A stretch of DNA of 64,000 nt, from the NCBI GenBank assembly GCA_041485885.1, contig JBGPKL010000001.1:62001-126000 (forward strand), in the 5' to 3' direction. The notes beneath the pieces are model-generated. The model saw nothing but the letters and a program-made list of their open reading frames with translations. It ran no database searches and was not told the origin of the DNA. Source of the stretch: JACQFZ01 sp041485885. GTDB taxonomy: Bacteria; Pseudomonadota; Gammaproteobacteria; Acidiferrobacterales; Sulfurifustaceae. Of this stretch, positions 34,908-43,336 are shown piece by piece. A program made the position numbers and the translations under genes. Position 1 is the stretch's first letter, and each line of letters opens with the position of its first letter.

Positions 34908-35797
34908 CGCCGGCACGACGCCTCGAGTTGCTGCGCGCGCATGTGCTGGCGATTGCGCCCGCGGCGGCGTATGAGATCGACGACGTCGCGGCGAAGTTGC
35001 TGCCCGAGATCGGGCACTACGGCGAGTTGATCGCCAGCCACGACGGCCGCACCGCCGGCGTGCTGACGCGCGGTGAAGACGCGAACTTCACCGCGCGCAT
35101 TCAGGCGCTGCTGCACGCGTGGCGCATGCCGCCGGAGACGATCGCACTGCACGCCGCCGCGGCGCGCGCGTTCGAGCACAAGCGTTGCTTCGTGAAACTC
35201 GAGTGGCGCGCGACGGCGAGCGGCGTCGAGCGCCTGGCGGCGGTGTACTACCGGCGTCGCCCGCGCATCGAGGACGCACTCGATCTGGTGCGCCGTGGCG
35301 CCGACCTACCCGTCGGTTACTTTCACGAGTTGGCGCGGCTGCTCGGCAAACACACGGTGCACTTCGTGTGCCTCACGGCTCGCCCCAGCGCGCCGGCGTT
35401 CTACAAGATGTATTTCTCGCAGTATCTGATTCCCGATACTTACGAGGCCGCGCGCATTCGCCTCGCGCGCGCCTTGAGCCGATTCGCGCCGCAGCCCGCC
35501 GCGGTCGCGCGTTGGGCGGCGTATCACGAGCGCTTCGCCCCGTTACACCGCGATCAAACCGTGTTCGTCTCGCTCGCGTTGACGCCGCAAGGTTTGGATC
35601 CGTCGATCAAGGTCGATTATCCCGACGTACCGCCGGGCATTGCGGTGGGCGTGCTCGATCCAGCCAATCAGCCCAGCGTCGCGACGCAGTTTCGACTGCT
35701 CTGCGAGCGCGCCGGTCGGCCGGCGCTATCCTTCCTCGGCGTGCGCCTCGGACGCGCCGCCGAGCCGGTGCTCAAGGGTTACGCGGATTTCGTATGA
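34865..35797 (+). CDS. Protein of unknown function in the cargo array
   Basis: The 310-residue frame overlaps the end of cargo gene 2. Its earliest start is a TTG at 34865; a TTG at 34928 or GTG at 34943 would avoid the overlap, and none has a clear ribosome-binding site. The protein is mixed alpha/beta (RRLELLRAHVLAIAPAAAYE, RPRIEDALDLVRRGADLPVG, FVSLALTPQGLDPSIKVDYP) and has neither the Cys leader nor a DUF4157 domain. Its stop overlaps the ATG of the CpXC gene (ATGA), so the two form a pair. I do not recognise the family. A dedicated chaperone, adaptor or immunity role is possible but unsupported. Confidence 0.6.
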   Translation: MEAILRQHRASGNVTPARRLELLRAHVLAIAPAAAYEIDDVAAKLLPEIGHYGELIASHDGRTAGVLTRGEDANFTARIQALLHAWRMPPETIALHAAAARAFEHKRCFVKLEWRATASGVERLAAVYYRRRPRIEDALDLVRRGADLPVGYFHELARLLGKHTVHFVCLTARPSAPAFYKMYFSQYLIPDTYEAARIRLARALSRFAPQPAAVARWAAYHERFAPLHRDQTVFVSLALTPQGLDPSIKVDYPDVPPGIAVGVLDPANQPSVATQFRLLCERAGRPALSFLGVRLGRAAEPVLKGYADFV

Positions 35798-36477
35798 GTC
35801 GATTCGAGCTGCATTCCGTGACCTGTCCCGCGTGCGGCCACGCGCAAGAGGCGAAGATTTACCAGAGCGTGAACGGCGGCCGGATCAAACAAGCGGCCGA
35901 CCAGATCATCGCCGGCGAGTTCGGCCGGATCGATTGCGCCGCCTGCGGAAAGAGCTTTCACACGGAGAGCCTGATGCTCTACACGAACTTGCCCGAGGGC
36001 GTCTGGATCGTTCAATATCCGCACAGCGCGCGCGAACGCTATGCGACACTTGAAGTCGAGGCCGAGCAAACGTTCGAGCGCGAGTATCTCGCACGCCCGC
36101 CGCCCGCGGTTCGGGACGAGGCGCGCAGCGTCACGCGCCGCATTTGCTTCGGGCGCGCGCAACTCGCGGAAAAATTGTTGGCACGCCGCCACGCCATCGA
36201 CGACCGCGCGCTCGAATGCCTGAAGCTCGTGCTCATGCGCGATCGCATCGGCGAGCTTTTTTCCTACGGCCCGACCGCGCTGCAAATGGTGCAGTGCGAC
36301 GACGCGCGCATCACGTTCTACGCGCTATCGCTCGACGAGCAGCGGCCGGTGCATCAACTGGAGGTGGTGTCGTCTGACTTGACGAACGTGAACGAGGGGC
36401 TCGACGACTTCCGTCGACCGTTTCCACGTCTGTTCGACAAGGCGTACGTCAACGCGTCGCGCTACCTGAGCCCCTAG
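35794..36477 (+). CDS. CpXC domain protein
   Basis: The 227-residue protein begins with a CpXC-type zinc-ribbon domain: C11-P-A-C14 and C48-A-A-C51, separated by a helix rich in Ala/Ile (IKQAADQIIAGEFGRID), then YTNLPEGVWIVQYP. The remainder is helical with a final beta segment (ALQMVQCDDARITFYALSLD). CpXC domains are thought to bind metal; their role is not established. The ATG overlaps the upstream stop, so it is co-translated with the unknown gene before it. The longer upstream frame is that gene in another phase. Confidence 0.75.
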   Translation: MSRFELHSVTCPACGHAQEAKIYQSVNGGRIKQAADQIIAGEFGRIDCAACGKSFHTESLMLYTNLPEGVWIVQYPHSARERYATLEVEAEQTFEREYLARPPPAVRDEARSVTRRICFGRAQLAEKLLARRHAIDDRALECLKLVLMRDRIGELFSYGPTALQMVQCDDARITFYALSLDEQRPVHQLEVVSSDLTNVNEGLDDFRRPFPRLFDKAYVNASRYLSP

Positions 36478-36603
36478 AGCGCCCGGACGATGAACACGCG
36501 CAGACCGCCAACTTCCCCCGTCGTGTTGCGCGCCATCGCAGCGAAACCCACGCCGCCTGCCGGCAACGCTCGTAGCGCGAACCGCCCATAACGGGAGCGA
36601 GCG

Positions 36604-36750
36604 ATGGCGGCGCGCGCACTACAGCCGAAGACACAGACCCCGACGAGATCGGCTTCGAAGACTGGTCCCGCCACGTTCAACGCGATGCCGGAGACGCGCC
36701 TCACGCCGCCCAATCGCGGTGCCTGCGCGTGTGGAGGAACGTGCCCGTAG
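36604..36750 (+). pseudogene. Truncated DUF4157 cargo leader (48 codons)
   Basis: An ATG preceded by GGGAG opens a 48-codon frame. Its product begins MAARALQPKTQTPT and ends in GACACGGTCP, where a TAG stop replaces the next codon of the usual CACGGxCPRC motif. The first Cys is residue 41, the same place as in the intact paralogues, and the upstream residues resemble those of cargo 3 (SASK..PAT.N..P against AASKNTPATLNVVP). No DUF4157 domain follows before the next gene. This is a remnant of a deleted cargo gene or a leader-only peptide. It was too short to appear in ordinary ORF lists. Confidence 0.7.
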
Positions 36751-36764
36751 ATCGGCCCGGGCCC

Positions 36765-36784
36765 CAAATTGTTAAAACAGTTTG
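36765..36784. promoter_or_regulatory. AT-rich imperfect palindrome upstream of cargo gene 3
   Basis: CAAATTGTT-AA-AACAGTTTG has 9-bp arms with one mismatch in an otherwise GC-rich array, 53 bp before the cargo 3 ATG. It could be an operator or part of a promoter. No bound factor is known. Confidence 0.3.
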
Positions 36785-36837
36785 AATCCGCGGGACCGAA
36801 CGCCCGCGAGTAAATCGCAGCGACAAGCAGACTAGAC

Positions 36838-39273
36838 ATGACCGTGGCACGAACATCCGCAGCGAAAGCGCAGCCCGCCGCCAAGGCGGCATCGAAAAAT
36901 ACGCCGGCCACCTTGAACGTGGTCCCGCCGACGCCGTTGATGTCGAAGCAAGGCGCGTGCGCCTGTGGCGGCGAGTGCCCGCGTTGCAAGGCTGGGGCGT
37001 TGCAAGCGAAGCGCGCCGCGACGACGCCCGGCGATGGTTATGAACGCGAGGCCGATCGCATGGCGGAGCATGTGCTGCGCATGCCCGACCCGGCGCGCGC
37101 GAGCGAAACGCCGCGCACGGCGCACGGCGCGGCAGCGAAAGCGAAAGCGTCAAGCGCATCAACCGAATCGAGACCGACTTTGTCGCGCGCCGTGGGTACC
37201 GCTTACAACGCCGGCACGGCGCGCGCGGAAGTGACACCGCCTATCGTTGAGGAAGCGCTGCGCACGCCCGGCCATTCGTTGGCAACGCCGGTACGCGCGT
37301 TCATGGAGCCGCGCTTCGGTCATGACTTCAGCGACGTGCGTGTGCACGCCGACACCGGGGCGGCCGCATCGGCGCGCGCGGTGAACGCGCTCGCCTACAC
37401 CGTCGGGCGCGACGTCGTGTTCGCCGCCGGACAGTACACGCCGAGCACGGACAGCGGGCGCAAATTGTTGGCGCACGAGCTGGCGCACGTGGTGCAGCAA
37501 CGCACCAGCCCGCTCGCGATTCAGCGCAAGGCGGCGATCGGGGAGCTGCCCGCGCCCGGCGAAGTCGACTTCGACACGCTCGCCGATCAGGTGTACGACG
37601 CGATGGATCGTTGGGGCACGGACGAAGAAGCGGTCTACCGCGCGCTGCAACAGTTGCGCGGCGATCCCGCCATGATCAAGACGCTGATCGCGCGCTACGC
37701 GCAGCGGCACGACGGCGCCGACCTGATCGCCGATATCGAGTCCGACTTCAGCGACACCGAGCTCGAATACGCGCTGCAGTTGCTCGGGCGTGGACACGCG
37801 GGAGCGGCGCAGGAAGTCGTCATCGGTCCGGAAGCGACGAACCTAGAGCGCGCCGCGCGGCGGCTGCATGCGGCGATGGAGGACTGGGGCACCGACGAAG
37901 AGGCGATCTACGCGACGCTGCTGCCGTTCAATCGCGCCACGCAAGACCTCGAGAAAACTTACCTGGCGCTGTTCGGCAATTCGCTGCGCGAGGAGATCAT
38001 CGGCGAGATGAGCAGCTCCGAGCTTGATTACGCGTTGAGCTTGCTGTCGTTCGACGCGGATTCTTTCATCGAACAGAACTTCGAAGAGTCACAACGCCCG
38101 CTCGCGCGCAAGATTCTGAATGACATCCTCGCGGTGAAAACCGATCGGCTCGACTTCGCTGACGAGCGCGAGCTCGCGGTCGATATTTCAAAGCGCCTGC
38201 GCACGAGCCAGCTCATGCAGGAATCGCAAACGGGCGGCGCGTTCGCCTACCCGGAGTCCTGCACGCAAGACGATTGCCCGGGCGCGTGCATCGGTCACGG
38301 CCAGCCGGGCGATCCGAATTTCGTTCCGGCGAACATCAACTTCAACGCGCACGTGAACAAAGACGCGCGCGTCTACTGGGTGCGCAGCGCCGACGCGCAG
38401 AATTACTACCAGTTCACGCTGACGCCGGACGGCTGGGAGGATCCTTACCGCGCACTCGTGCGGTTGTTTACGCCGCAGCCTTCGATCTGCGATCAGACCT
38501 TGATCCATTGCGACTATCTCACCACCGTCATTCACTTGCGCGCGTTCGCCGAATCGATCGGCACCGACGTGTTCAACAAGCGCGTACAAAGCGGCGCGAT
38601 CGCGATGAACCTTTCCTACTGGGGCTTCCGCGACCTCATGCTGCCGGCGGCGCCGGGCTCGCCCGAGGCGGGCTACGCGCGCAGCCGCGAGGCGGTTTCG
38701 CTGCAAGCGGTGCGACCGTCGTCGGAGGACGAGCTGCTGATCGGGGATCACGTCATCTTCTGGAATCATTTGGCCTACGACGCGCTCACCGCCTCACCGA
38801 CGTGGGCCGGTCCATGGCGGCTCGAAAACGCGCTCTTGGTCGATCAGGACGAAAACGGCGAGAACCTCTACGAGGGGCACGGCGCGCCGACCAACGAAGC
38901 GCAGGAAGTGGTGAAGGGCAACGCCGCGTTGGTACTCAAAGACATGGTCGTCGCCTACAACGGTCCGGCGCAGGCCGCGATCAATCTCACCAAGAGCGTG
39001 GAGCGCGGTGATGCCGGCGCGCAAGCCGATCTGAATGCGAAGTTCCCGCGTATCGTGCCCGGTGACGCCCCGGGCACCTGGTGGATCGCCGAGCTCGACA
39101 CGCGCGAGGAAAACCGCGTGCGCCCGCAGCGCTTCTACGGGCTGCGGCTGCTTATCGATGCCGACGATCCGGCGCTCGTCGGGCTGCGCGATCCGACCGA
39201 TGTGTCGAAGATGGGTTGGGTCAAGCGGCCGATCGAGTCGGCGCCGGGCCGTTCGCCGTCGCGCCCGAAGTGA
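36838..39273 (+). CDS. DUF4157 cargo protein 3 with two annexin-like repeats
   Basis: The 811-residue protein has a leader without acidic residues and the motif CACGGECPRC at 41-50, then YEREADRMAEHVL (about 69), FMEPRFGHDFSDVRVHADTG and LLAHELAHVVQQ (about 214). Two annexin-like repeats follow: RWGTDEEAVYRALQQL (about 258) and DWGTDEEAIYATLLPF (about 345), each ending with a Leu-rich LEYALQLLG/LDYALSLLS segment. The 400-residue C-terminus is a unique domain (NFVPANINFNAHVNKDARVY, AFAESIGTDVFNKRVQSGA) I cannot name. DNA of its DUF4157 segment is nearly identical to that of cargo 4. Confidence 0.78.
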   Translation: MTVARTSAAKAQPAAKAASKNTPATLNVVPPTPLMSKQGACACGGECPRCKAGALQAKRAATTPGDGYEREADRMAEHVLRMPDPARASETPRTAHGAAAKAKASSASTESRPTLSRAVGTAYNAGTARAEVTPPIVEEALRTPGHSLATPVRAFMEPRFGHDFSDVRVHADTGAAASARAVNALAYTVGRDVVFAAGQYTPSTDSGRKLLAHELAHVVQQRTSPLAIQRKAAIGELPAPGEVDFDTLADQVYDAMDRWGTDEEAVYRALQQLRGDPAMIKTLIARYAQRHDGADLIADIESDFSDTELEYALQLLGRGHAGAAQEVVIGPEATNLERAARRLHAAMEDWGTDEEAIYATLLPFNRATQDLEKTYLALFGNSLREEIIGEMSSSELDYALSLLSFDADSFIEQNFEESQRPLARKILNDILAVKTDRLDFADERELAVDISKRLRTSQLMQESQTGGAFAYPESCTQDDCPGACIGHGQPGDPNFVPANINFNAHVNKDARVYWVRSADAQNYYQFTLTPDGWEDPYRALVRLFTPQPSICDQTLIHCDYLTTVIHLRAFAESIGTDVFNKRVQSGAIAMNLSYWGFRDLMLPAAPGSPEAGYARSREAVSLQAVRPSSEDELLIGDHVIFWNHLAYDALTASPTWAGPWRLENALLVDQDENGENLYEGHGAPTNEAQEVVKGNAALVLKDMVVAYNGPAQAAINLTKSVERGDAGAQADLNAKFPRIVPGDAPGTWWIAELDTREENRVRPQRFYGLRLLIDADDPALVGLRDPTDVSKMGWVKRPIESAPGRSPSRPK
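37300..37503 (+). repeat. 204-bp near-identical block, copy in cargo gene 3
   Basis: This segment encodes the DUF4157 core from FMEPRFGHDF to HELAHVVQQR. It matches 39793-39996 with only three third-position differences (CGT/CGC, CAC/CAT, CAC/CAT) that I could find by eye. The flanking sequences diverge quickly. Confidence 0.85.
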
Positions 39274-39333
39274 CGCGCGTGTGGCCGACACCGTGAGTCA
39301 ACTAAAAGGCGTGAGCGATAAAAGAGACGAAGC

Positions 39334-40683
39334 ATGAGCGCGGCACGTGCGTCCCAGGCGAAAGCACCCGCCGCCGTCAAAGCGGCGCGGAAGAACACGC
39401 TTGCGGCGCCAACTATCGTGCCGCTGTCTTCACTTGCGCCGCCGCAAGGTGCGTGCGCCTGTGGTGGTGAATGTCCGCGCTGTCGCGCGACTGGGCTGCA
39501 AGCCAAGCTCGCGATCACTACGCCCGGCGATCGCTACGAGCGCGAAGCGGATCGTGTCGCCGACCACGTTATGCGTCTTCCCGATCCGGCGTCCGTGCAT
39601 GAAACGCCGCGCGCGTCGGCTAGCGCGGCATTCGAAGCGCCGCGCCCACCGGCGTCAACGCCAACGCCAACGCTATCGCGTGCCTCCTGTGCTGCTTGCG
39701 AGCGGGGAGTAGAACACGCGGACGCAATCCCCACGAGCGTGAGCGAAGCATTGCATACGTCCGGCCATTCGTTAGACACCCCGACACGGACGTTCATGGA
39801 GCCGCGCTTCGGTCATGACTTCAGCGACGTGCGCGTGCACGCCGACACCGGGGCGGCCGCATCGGCGCGCGCGGTGAACGCGCTCGCCTACACCGTCGGG
39901 CGCGACGTCGTGTTCGCCGCCGGACAGTACACGCCGAGCACGGACAGCGGGCGCAAATTGTTGGCGCATGAGCTGGCGCATGTGGTGCAGCAACGCGCGG
40001 GCGGTGCGCCGCCGCAGCTCGCGCGCACCGTCAGTCCCGGCACGTTTAATTGTCCGGCCAACACCCACGGCGCGCCGGCCGACCCGTTTGCGGATCTGGA
40101 TGCTATCGATCGCGACGCGCAAGGATTGGTGGAAGCAAGCAGCAACCTCGCGATCATCGCCAGCATTCTCGATCCGTCGACGAATACGACCGGCACGGCG
40201 CAGGCGTATCGGACCCGCTTCGGCAACCCGACCCCGCAAGGCGCGAATTTCGTCAATCGCTTCACCGGGGCAACGCTCGCGACCCAGGAACAGGCGTCGC
40301 AGGAAGAAATAATGGAGATCGGGGATCGTCTCGATCGTATCCGAACTTTCATCGGCGGCCCGATCCGCTACACGTGTCGACGGCCGAATGTGCAGTTTCA
40401 ACACTCCAATTGCGTCTCGACCTGCGGCGCCAACGACGTCGCCTTTACCTGCGCGCCGCAGGATCTGCGCCGCATCGAAATTTGCCCGCGCTTCTGGGGT
40501 CTGGGCGCGGACCAACAGGCGATTTCCATCATTCACGAAGCGGTGCACATGCTGCTCAACTTCAAGCAGCACGGCAGCGCTTCGCGCGGTGCGCGCGGCC
40601 GCAATCCCGAGTGCTACGCGAGCTTCGTCGCCGACATTTTCAACATCACGCCGTTCGACGGGCGTTGCCCGCCGCTGCCGTGA
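39334..40683 (+). CDS. DUF4157 cargo protein 4 with Cys-rich zincin-like C-terminus
   Basis: The 449-residue protein shares the acid-free leader, CACGGECPRC at 41-50, YEREADRVADHVM and LLAHELAHVVQQ (209-220). The C-terminal domain (240-449) has ISIIHEAVHMLLNF with HExxH at 401-405, then NPECYASFVADIF (424-436), the layout of aspzincin (M35-like) peptidases whose third ligand follows the His pair. Several cysteines (240, 348, 360, 364, 373, 384, 428, 445) suggest disulphides, unusual for a cytosolic enzyme. The ATG follows an AGAGACGA site. It is a likely second protease cargo. Confidence 0.77.
   Translation: MSAARASQAKAPAAVKAARKNTLAAPTIVPLSSLAPPQGACACGGECPRCRATGLQAKLAITTPGDRYEREADRVADHVMRLPDPASVHETPRASASAAFEAPRPPASTPTPTLSRASCAACERGVEHADAIPTSVSEALHTSGHSLDTPTRTFMEPRFGHDFSDVRVHADTGAAASARAVNALAYTVGRDVVFAAGQYTPSTDSGRKLLAHELAHVVQQRAGGAPPQLARTVSPGTFNCPANTHGAPADPFADLDAIDRDAQGLVEASSNLAIIASILDPSTNTTGTAQAYRTRFGNPTPQGANFVNRFTGATLATQEQASQEEIMEIGDRLDRIRTFIGGPIRYTCRRPNVQFQHSNCVSTCGANDVAFTCAPQDLRRIEICPRFWGLGADQQAISIIHEAVHMLLNFKQHGSASRGARGRNPECYASFVADIFNITPFDGRCPPLP
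39793..39996 (+). repeat. 204-bp near-identical block, copy in cargo gene 4
   Basis: This is the partner of 37300-37503, offset by exactly 2493 bp and encoding the same DUF4157 core. The near absence of even synonymous change points to a recent duplication or gene conversion. Confidence 0.85.
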
Positions 40684-40777
40684 GCGCGGGCGGCGACGAT
40701 GCGTGTAGCAATTGGCACAACGTAGCGGGGCCGGGTTCGATTCCACGGTGCCGGGTCGGTTGGAAAATGGTGGGAAC

Positions 40778-43270
40778 GTGAAAGTCGGCCTGACAAAAAA
40801 TGCACCACCGCCCAAGCCCCGCTCCGAAAGCGCGCGCGCGGCCGCGTTGCTCGCGCCGTCGAACGCGCAATCGACGCGAACGCCGTGCGCGTGCGGTGGC
40901 GGTTGCCCGCGCTGCGGCGGTTCCGCAGTGGCCAAGCTTCCGTTCAGCCGGCCGGACGACCGCCACGAGCAGGAGGCGGATCGTGTGGCGCAGCAAATCG
41001 TGCGCGCGCCCCCGTCCGCCGAACACCAGCGAACCGGCACGCACGAGACGGTTCAATCGAAGCACGACGCGCTGGGCGCGACGAGTATTCCGGGCGCCTC
41101 CGGCCCCGGCGCACCGCTTGCGCCCGATACGCGCGCCTTTTTCGAGCCGCGCCTTGGCGCGGATCTCTCTCGCGTGCGCGTGCATACGGACGCGGCGGCG
41201 GGCGCATCCGCTCGTGCGGCGAACGCGCGCGCTTTCACGACGGGGGATGACATCGCGTTCGGCCCCGGTCGCTACGATCCGCGTAGTGACGACGGCAAGC
41301 AATTGCTGGCGCACGAGCTGACGCACGTCGTGCAAGCGGGTATCGCGGCCGGCTCGCGCTGGCGCGCGGCCGGCGCGCCGCCGATCACGGCGCATGTCGC
41401 GCCGAACGTGATATCGCGCCAGCTGGACGACGCGATGACGCCCGACACGCGCCAGTTATCCGGCACGCAATTGGAGGCGGAGATAGCGCGTTTGCACGCG
41501 CGGCTCGAGCAACTTCCGCAAGAAGGCAGCGAGGAGCGCGAGTCGTTGGAGCAGCAGCTGGCCGCGCTCGAAGCGAACCTGACGGAGCGCGAGGCGGCGG
41601 CGCTGGCGTCGAGCATTGTCACTGCTCAGTTGCGAGAGTCGTCGCTGCCGATCGAAAACCGCATCTCGATGGCGTTCGGTGCCGGATTCGCCGCCGGCGC
41701 GCTGATGGAGTTTCGTCCGAGCGAAGCGCAGCGGCTGGTCGAGGAGATTCAAAATAACCCCGGCCACTTCGGCGGCGGCATCCTGGTTGGCATCCTCGAG
41801 GGCGCGGGCCTGGATTTATGGAACAACATCGTCGGCCTCGGCGAGCTGTTGCTGTGGTCGCAACCCGCGTATTGGCAGTACCGCGCCGCCCAGGAAGCGA
41901 TCGAATACTTCCGCGATCCGCCGGCGTATCGCGCGCACCTGGCCGAGCGGCGCGCGCAGATCGAGGCGTTGACGACGGGTCTCGCGCAATTGCTCGTCGA
42001 GGTCGCGCACGATCCAAATATTCTGGTGACGTATGGCGAGGAGCTCGGCCGGCTCGCCGGCCAGCGTGCGGCGCAATGGTTTAACGACGATTTCATGCGC
42101 AAGACGCCCTACGAGAAAGGCGAAAGCGTTGGCATCGTCGTGGGTACCATCATCATGGAGATCGCGTTGTTGTTCGTCGGCCCCGAGGAGTGGATCGCGC
42201 GCGGCGCCGCCGCCGCGAGCGAAGCGGTGCGCGCAAGCGCAAGGTTGGAGCGCGCGATCGTCGAGCTGCTCGAGCACGTGCCGTCGTTGCGCCGATTACT
42301 CGAACTGCGCCGCGCCGCTGGTGGCGCGCGCGTGATCGAAGACACCGCGCAGGGCGCGCGCGCCCTGGAGCATGTCGCGGCGGGCGCGGGGGATGCCGAG
42401 CGTGCGGGACAGGTGGTGAGCGACGCCGCGGGCGCGACGCGTGATGCGGAGCGAGTCGCCGCTTCATCCGGTTCCACCGTTCCGCCGACGGGCGACGTCA
42501 TTCCCTCCGGAGTACCGCCGCAACGTCCGGTGCGCACCGCGCATGCCGACTCGAGCGGTGTCGTGTTTCACGAACCGTCGCGGCCGCCGGTGGACACCGT
42601 GCGGCGACCGCGCGTCACGGTGGATGAGCCGCGCGCCATCATCGATGAGCCCGCCGGTCTTGCCGAGCACGACGTGCCGCGCGAGCATCCATTCGATGAA
42701 GGGTTGCCGGAGCACATTGAAGGCGAGACGGGCGTCGAGCAAGGACCGCTCGACGAAGTCACCGGACCCGAACGGGCGAATCCTTCGGTATCGAGCGCGT
42801 CGAGCTTGGAGCGAGCGGCAGAAGCCGGCATCCCCGGCGAGCTGGTCGGCGATGGAACGGTGATGACGCGCGCCGATTTTCCCGACGTCGTGCCGGATGC
42901 GCCGCCGACTACGGGGCGCGTGGCGCCGGAGCGGCTCGAACCGATTACGGCGGTCGATCAGGCGGGTCGGCCGGTCGGCTCGCGTCCGGTGAGCCGCAGC
43001 GAACTTCAAAACGTCGATGTGCTGCACGACTACGATTTATTAGTTAGTGCCGGTGCCGATCCGGCATCGATACGCGTGAACCAGATGCAAATAATCGAGG
43101 ACATGCGCGTCGGCACGAATCGTCCCGATCTTTACGCGGAGCTGAACGGGCACCGCATCCTTATTGAATACGACCGCGCGCCGGGCACGCGCGCCATCGA
43201 TCACGCGCGCCGCATTCTGAGCAACGATCCGGACGCGATCGTGATATTGAAGATCGTCGACTTCGATTAG
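40778..43270 (+). CDS. DUF4157 cargo protein 5 with PD-(D/E)xK-like nuclease C-terminus
   Basis: A GTG at 40778 is chosen, although the frame extends to a TTG at 40712. From GTG the protein has 830 residues and CACGGGCPRC falls at 37-46, matching its paralogues. The DUF4157 domain (FFEPRLGADLSRVRVHTDAA, LLAHELTHVVQ near 177) is followed by a coiled helical stretch, two hydrophobic segments (near 301-340 and 452-468) of the kind seen before toxin domains, and a Pro/Arg/Glu-rich linker. The end reads MRVGTNRPDLYAELNGH, then ILIEYDRAPGTRAIDHARR. The D, then E-Y-D pattern resembles PD-(D/E)xK nucleases with Asp in place of Lys. A nuclease cargo is proposed. Confidence 0.7.
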   Translation: MKVGLTKNAPPPKPRSESARAAALLAPSNAQSTRTPCACGGGCPRCGGSAVAKLPFSRPDDRHEQEADRVAQQIVRAPPSAEHQRTGTHETVQSKHDALGATSIPGASGPGAPLAPDTRAFFEPRLGADLSRVRVHTDAAAGASARAANARAFTTGDDIAFGPGRYDPRSDDGKQLLAHELTHVVQAGIAAGSRWRAAGAPPITAHVAPNVISRQLDDAMTPDTRQLSGTQLEAEIARLHARLEQLPQEGSEERESLEQQLAALEANLTEREAAALASSIVTAQLRESSLPIENRISMAFGAGFAAGALMEFRPSEAQRLVEEIQNNPGHFGGGILVGILEGAGLDLWNNIVGLGELLLWSQPAYWQYRAAQEAIEYFRDPPAYRAHLAERRAQIEALTTGLAQLLVEVAHDPNILVTYGEELGRLAGQRAAQWFNDDFMRKTPYEKGESVGIVVGTIIMEIALLFVGPEEWIARGAAAASEAVRASARLERAIVELLEHVPSLRRLLELRRAAGGARVIEDTAQGARALEHVAAGAGDAERAGQVVSDAAGATRDAERVAASSGSTVPPTGDVIPSGVPPQRPVRTAHADSSGVVFHEPSRPPVDTVRRPRVTVDEPRAIIDEPAGLAEHDVPREHPFDEGLPEHIEGETGVEQGPLDEVTGPERANPSVSSASSLERAAEAGIPGELVGDGTVMTRADFPDVVPDAPPTTGRVAPERLEPITAVDQAGRPVGSRPVSRSELQNVDVLHDYDLLVSAGADPASIRVNQMQIIEDMRVGTNRPDLYAELNGHRILIEYDRAPGTRAIDHARRILSNDPDAIVILKIVDFD

Positions 43271-43336
43271 TCGATCGAAACCCGTAGCGAGCATCGGTAG
43301 CGCGCGTTACGCCCGGAGAGCGGCTCATAGCGAAGC

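Noticed and set aside
36490..36591. A 33-codon Pro-rich frame before the truncated cargo leader
   Set aside because: It resembles a basic leader but lacks the Cys motif and a clear ribosome-binding site, so it is too weak to call.
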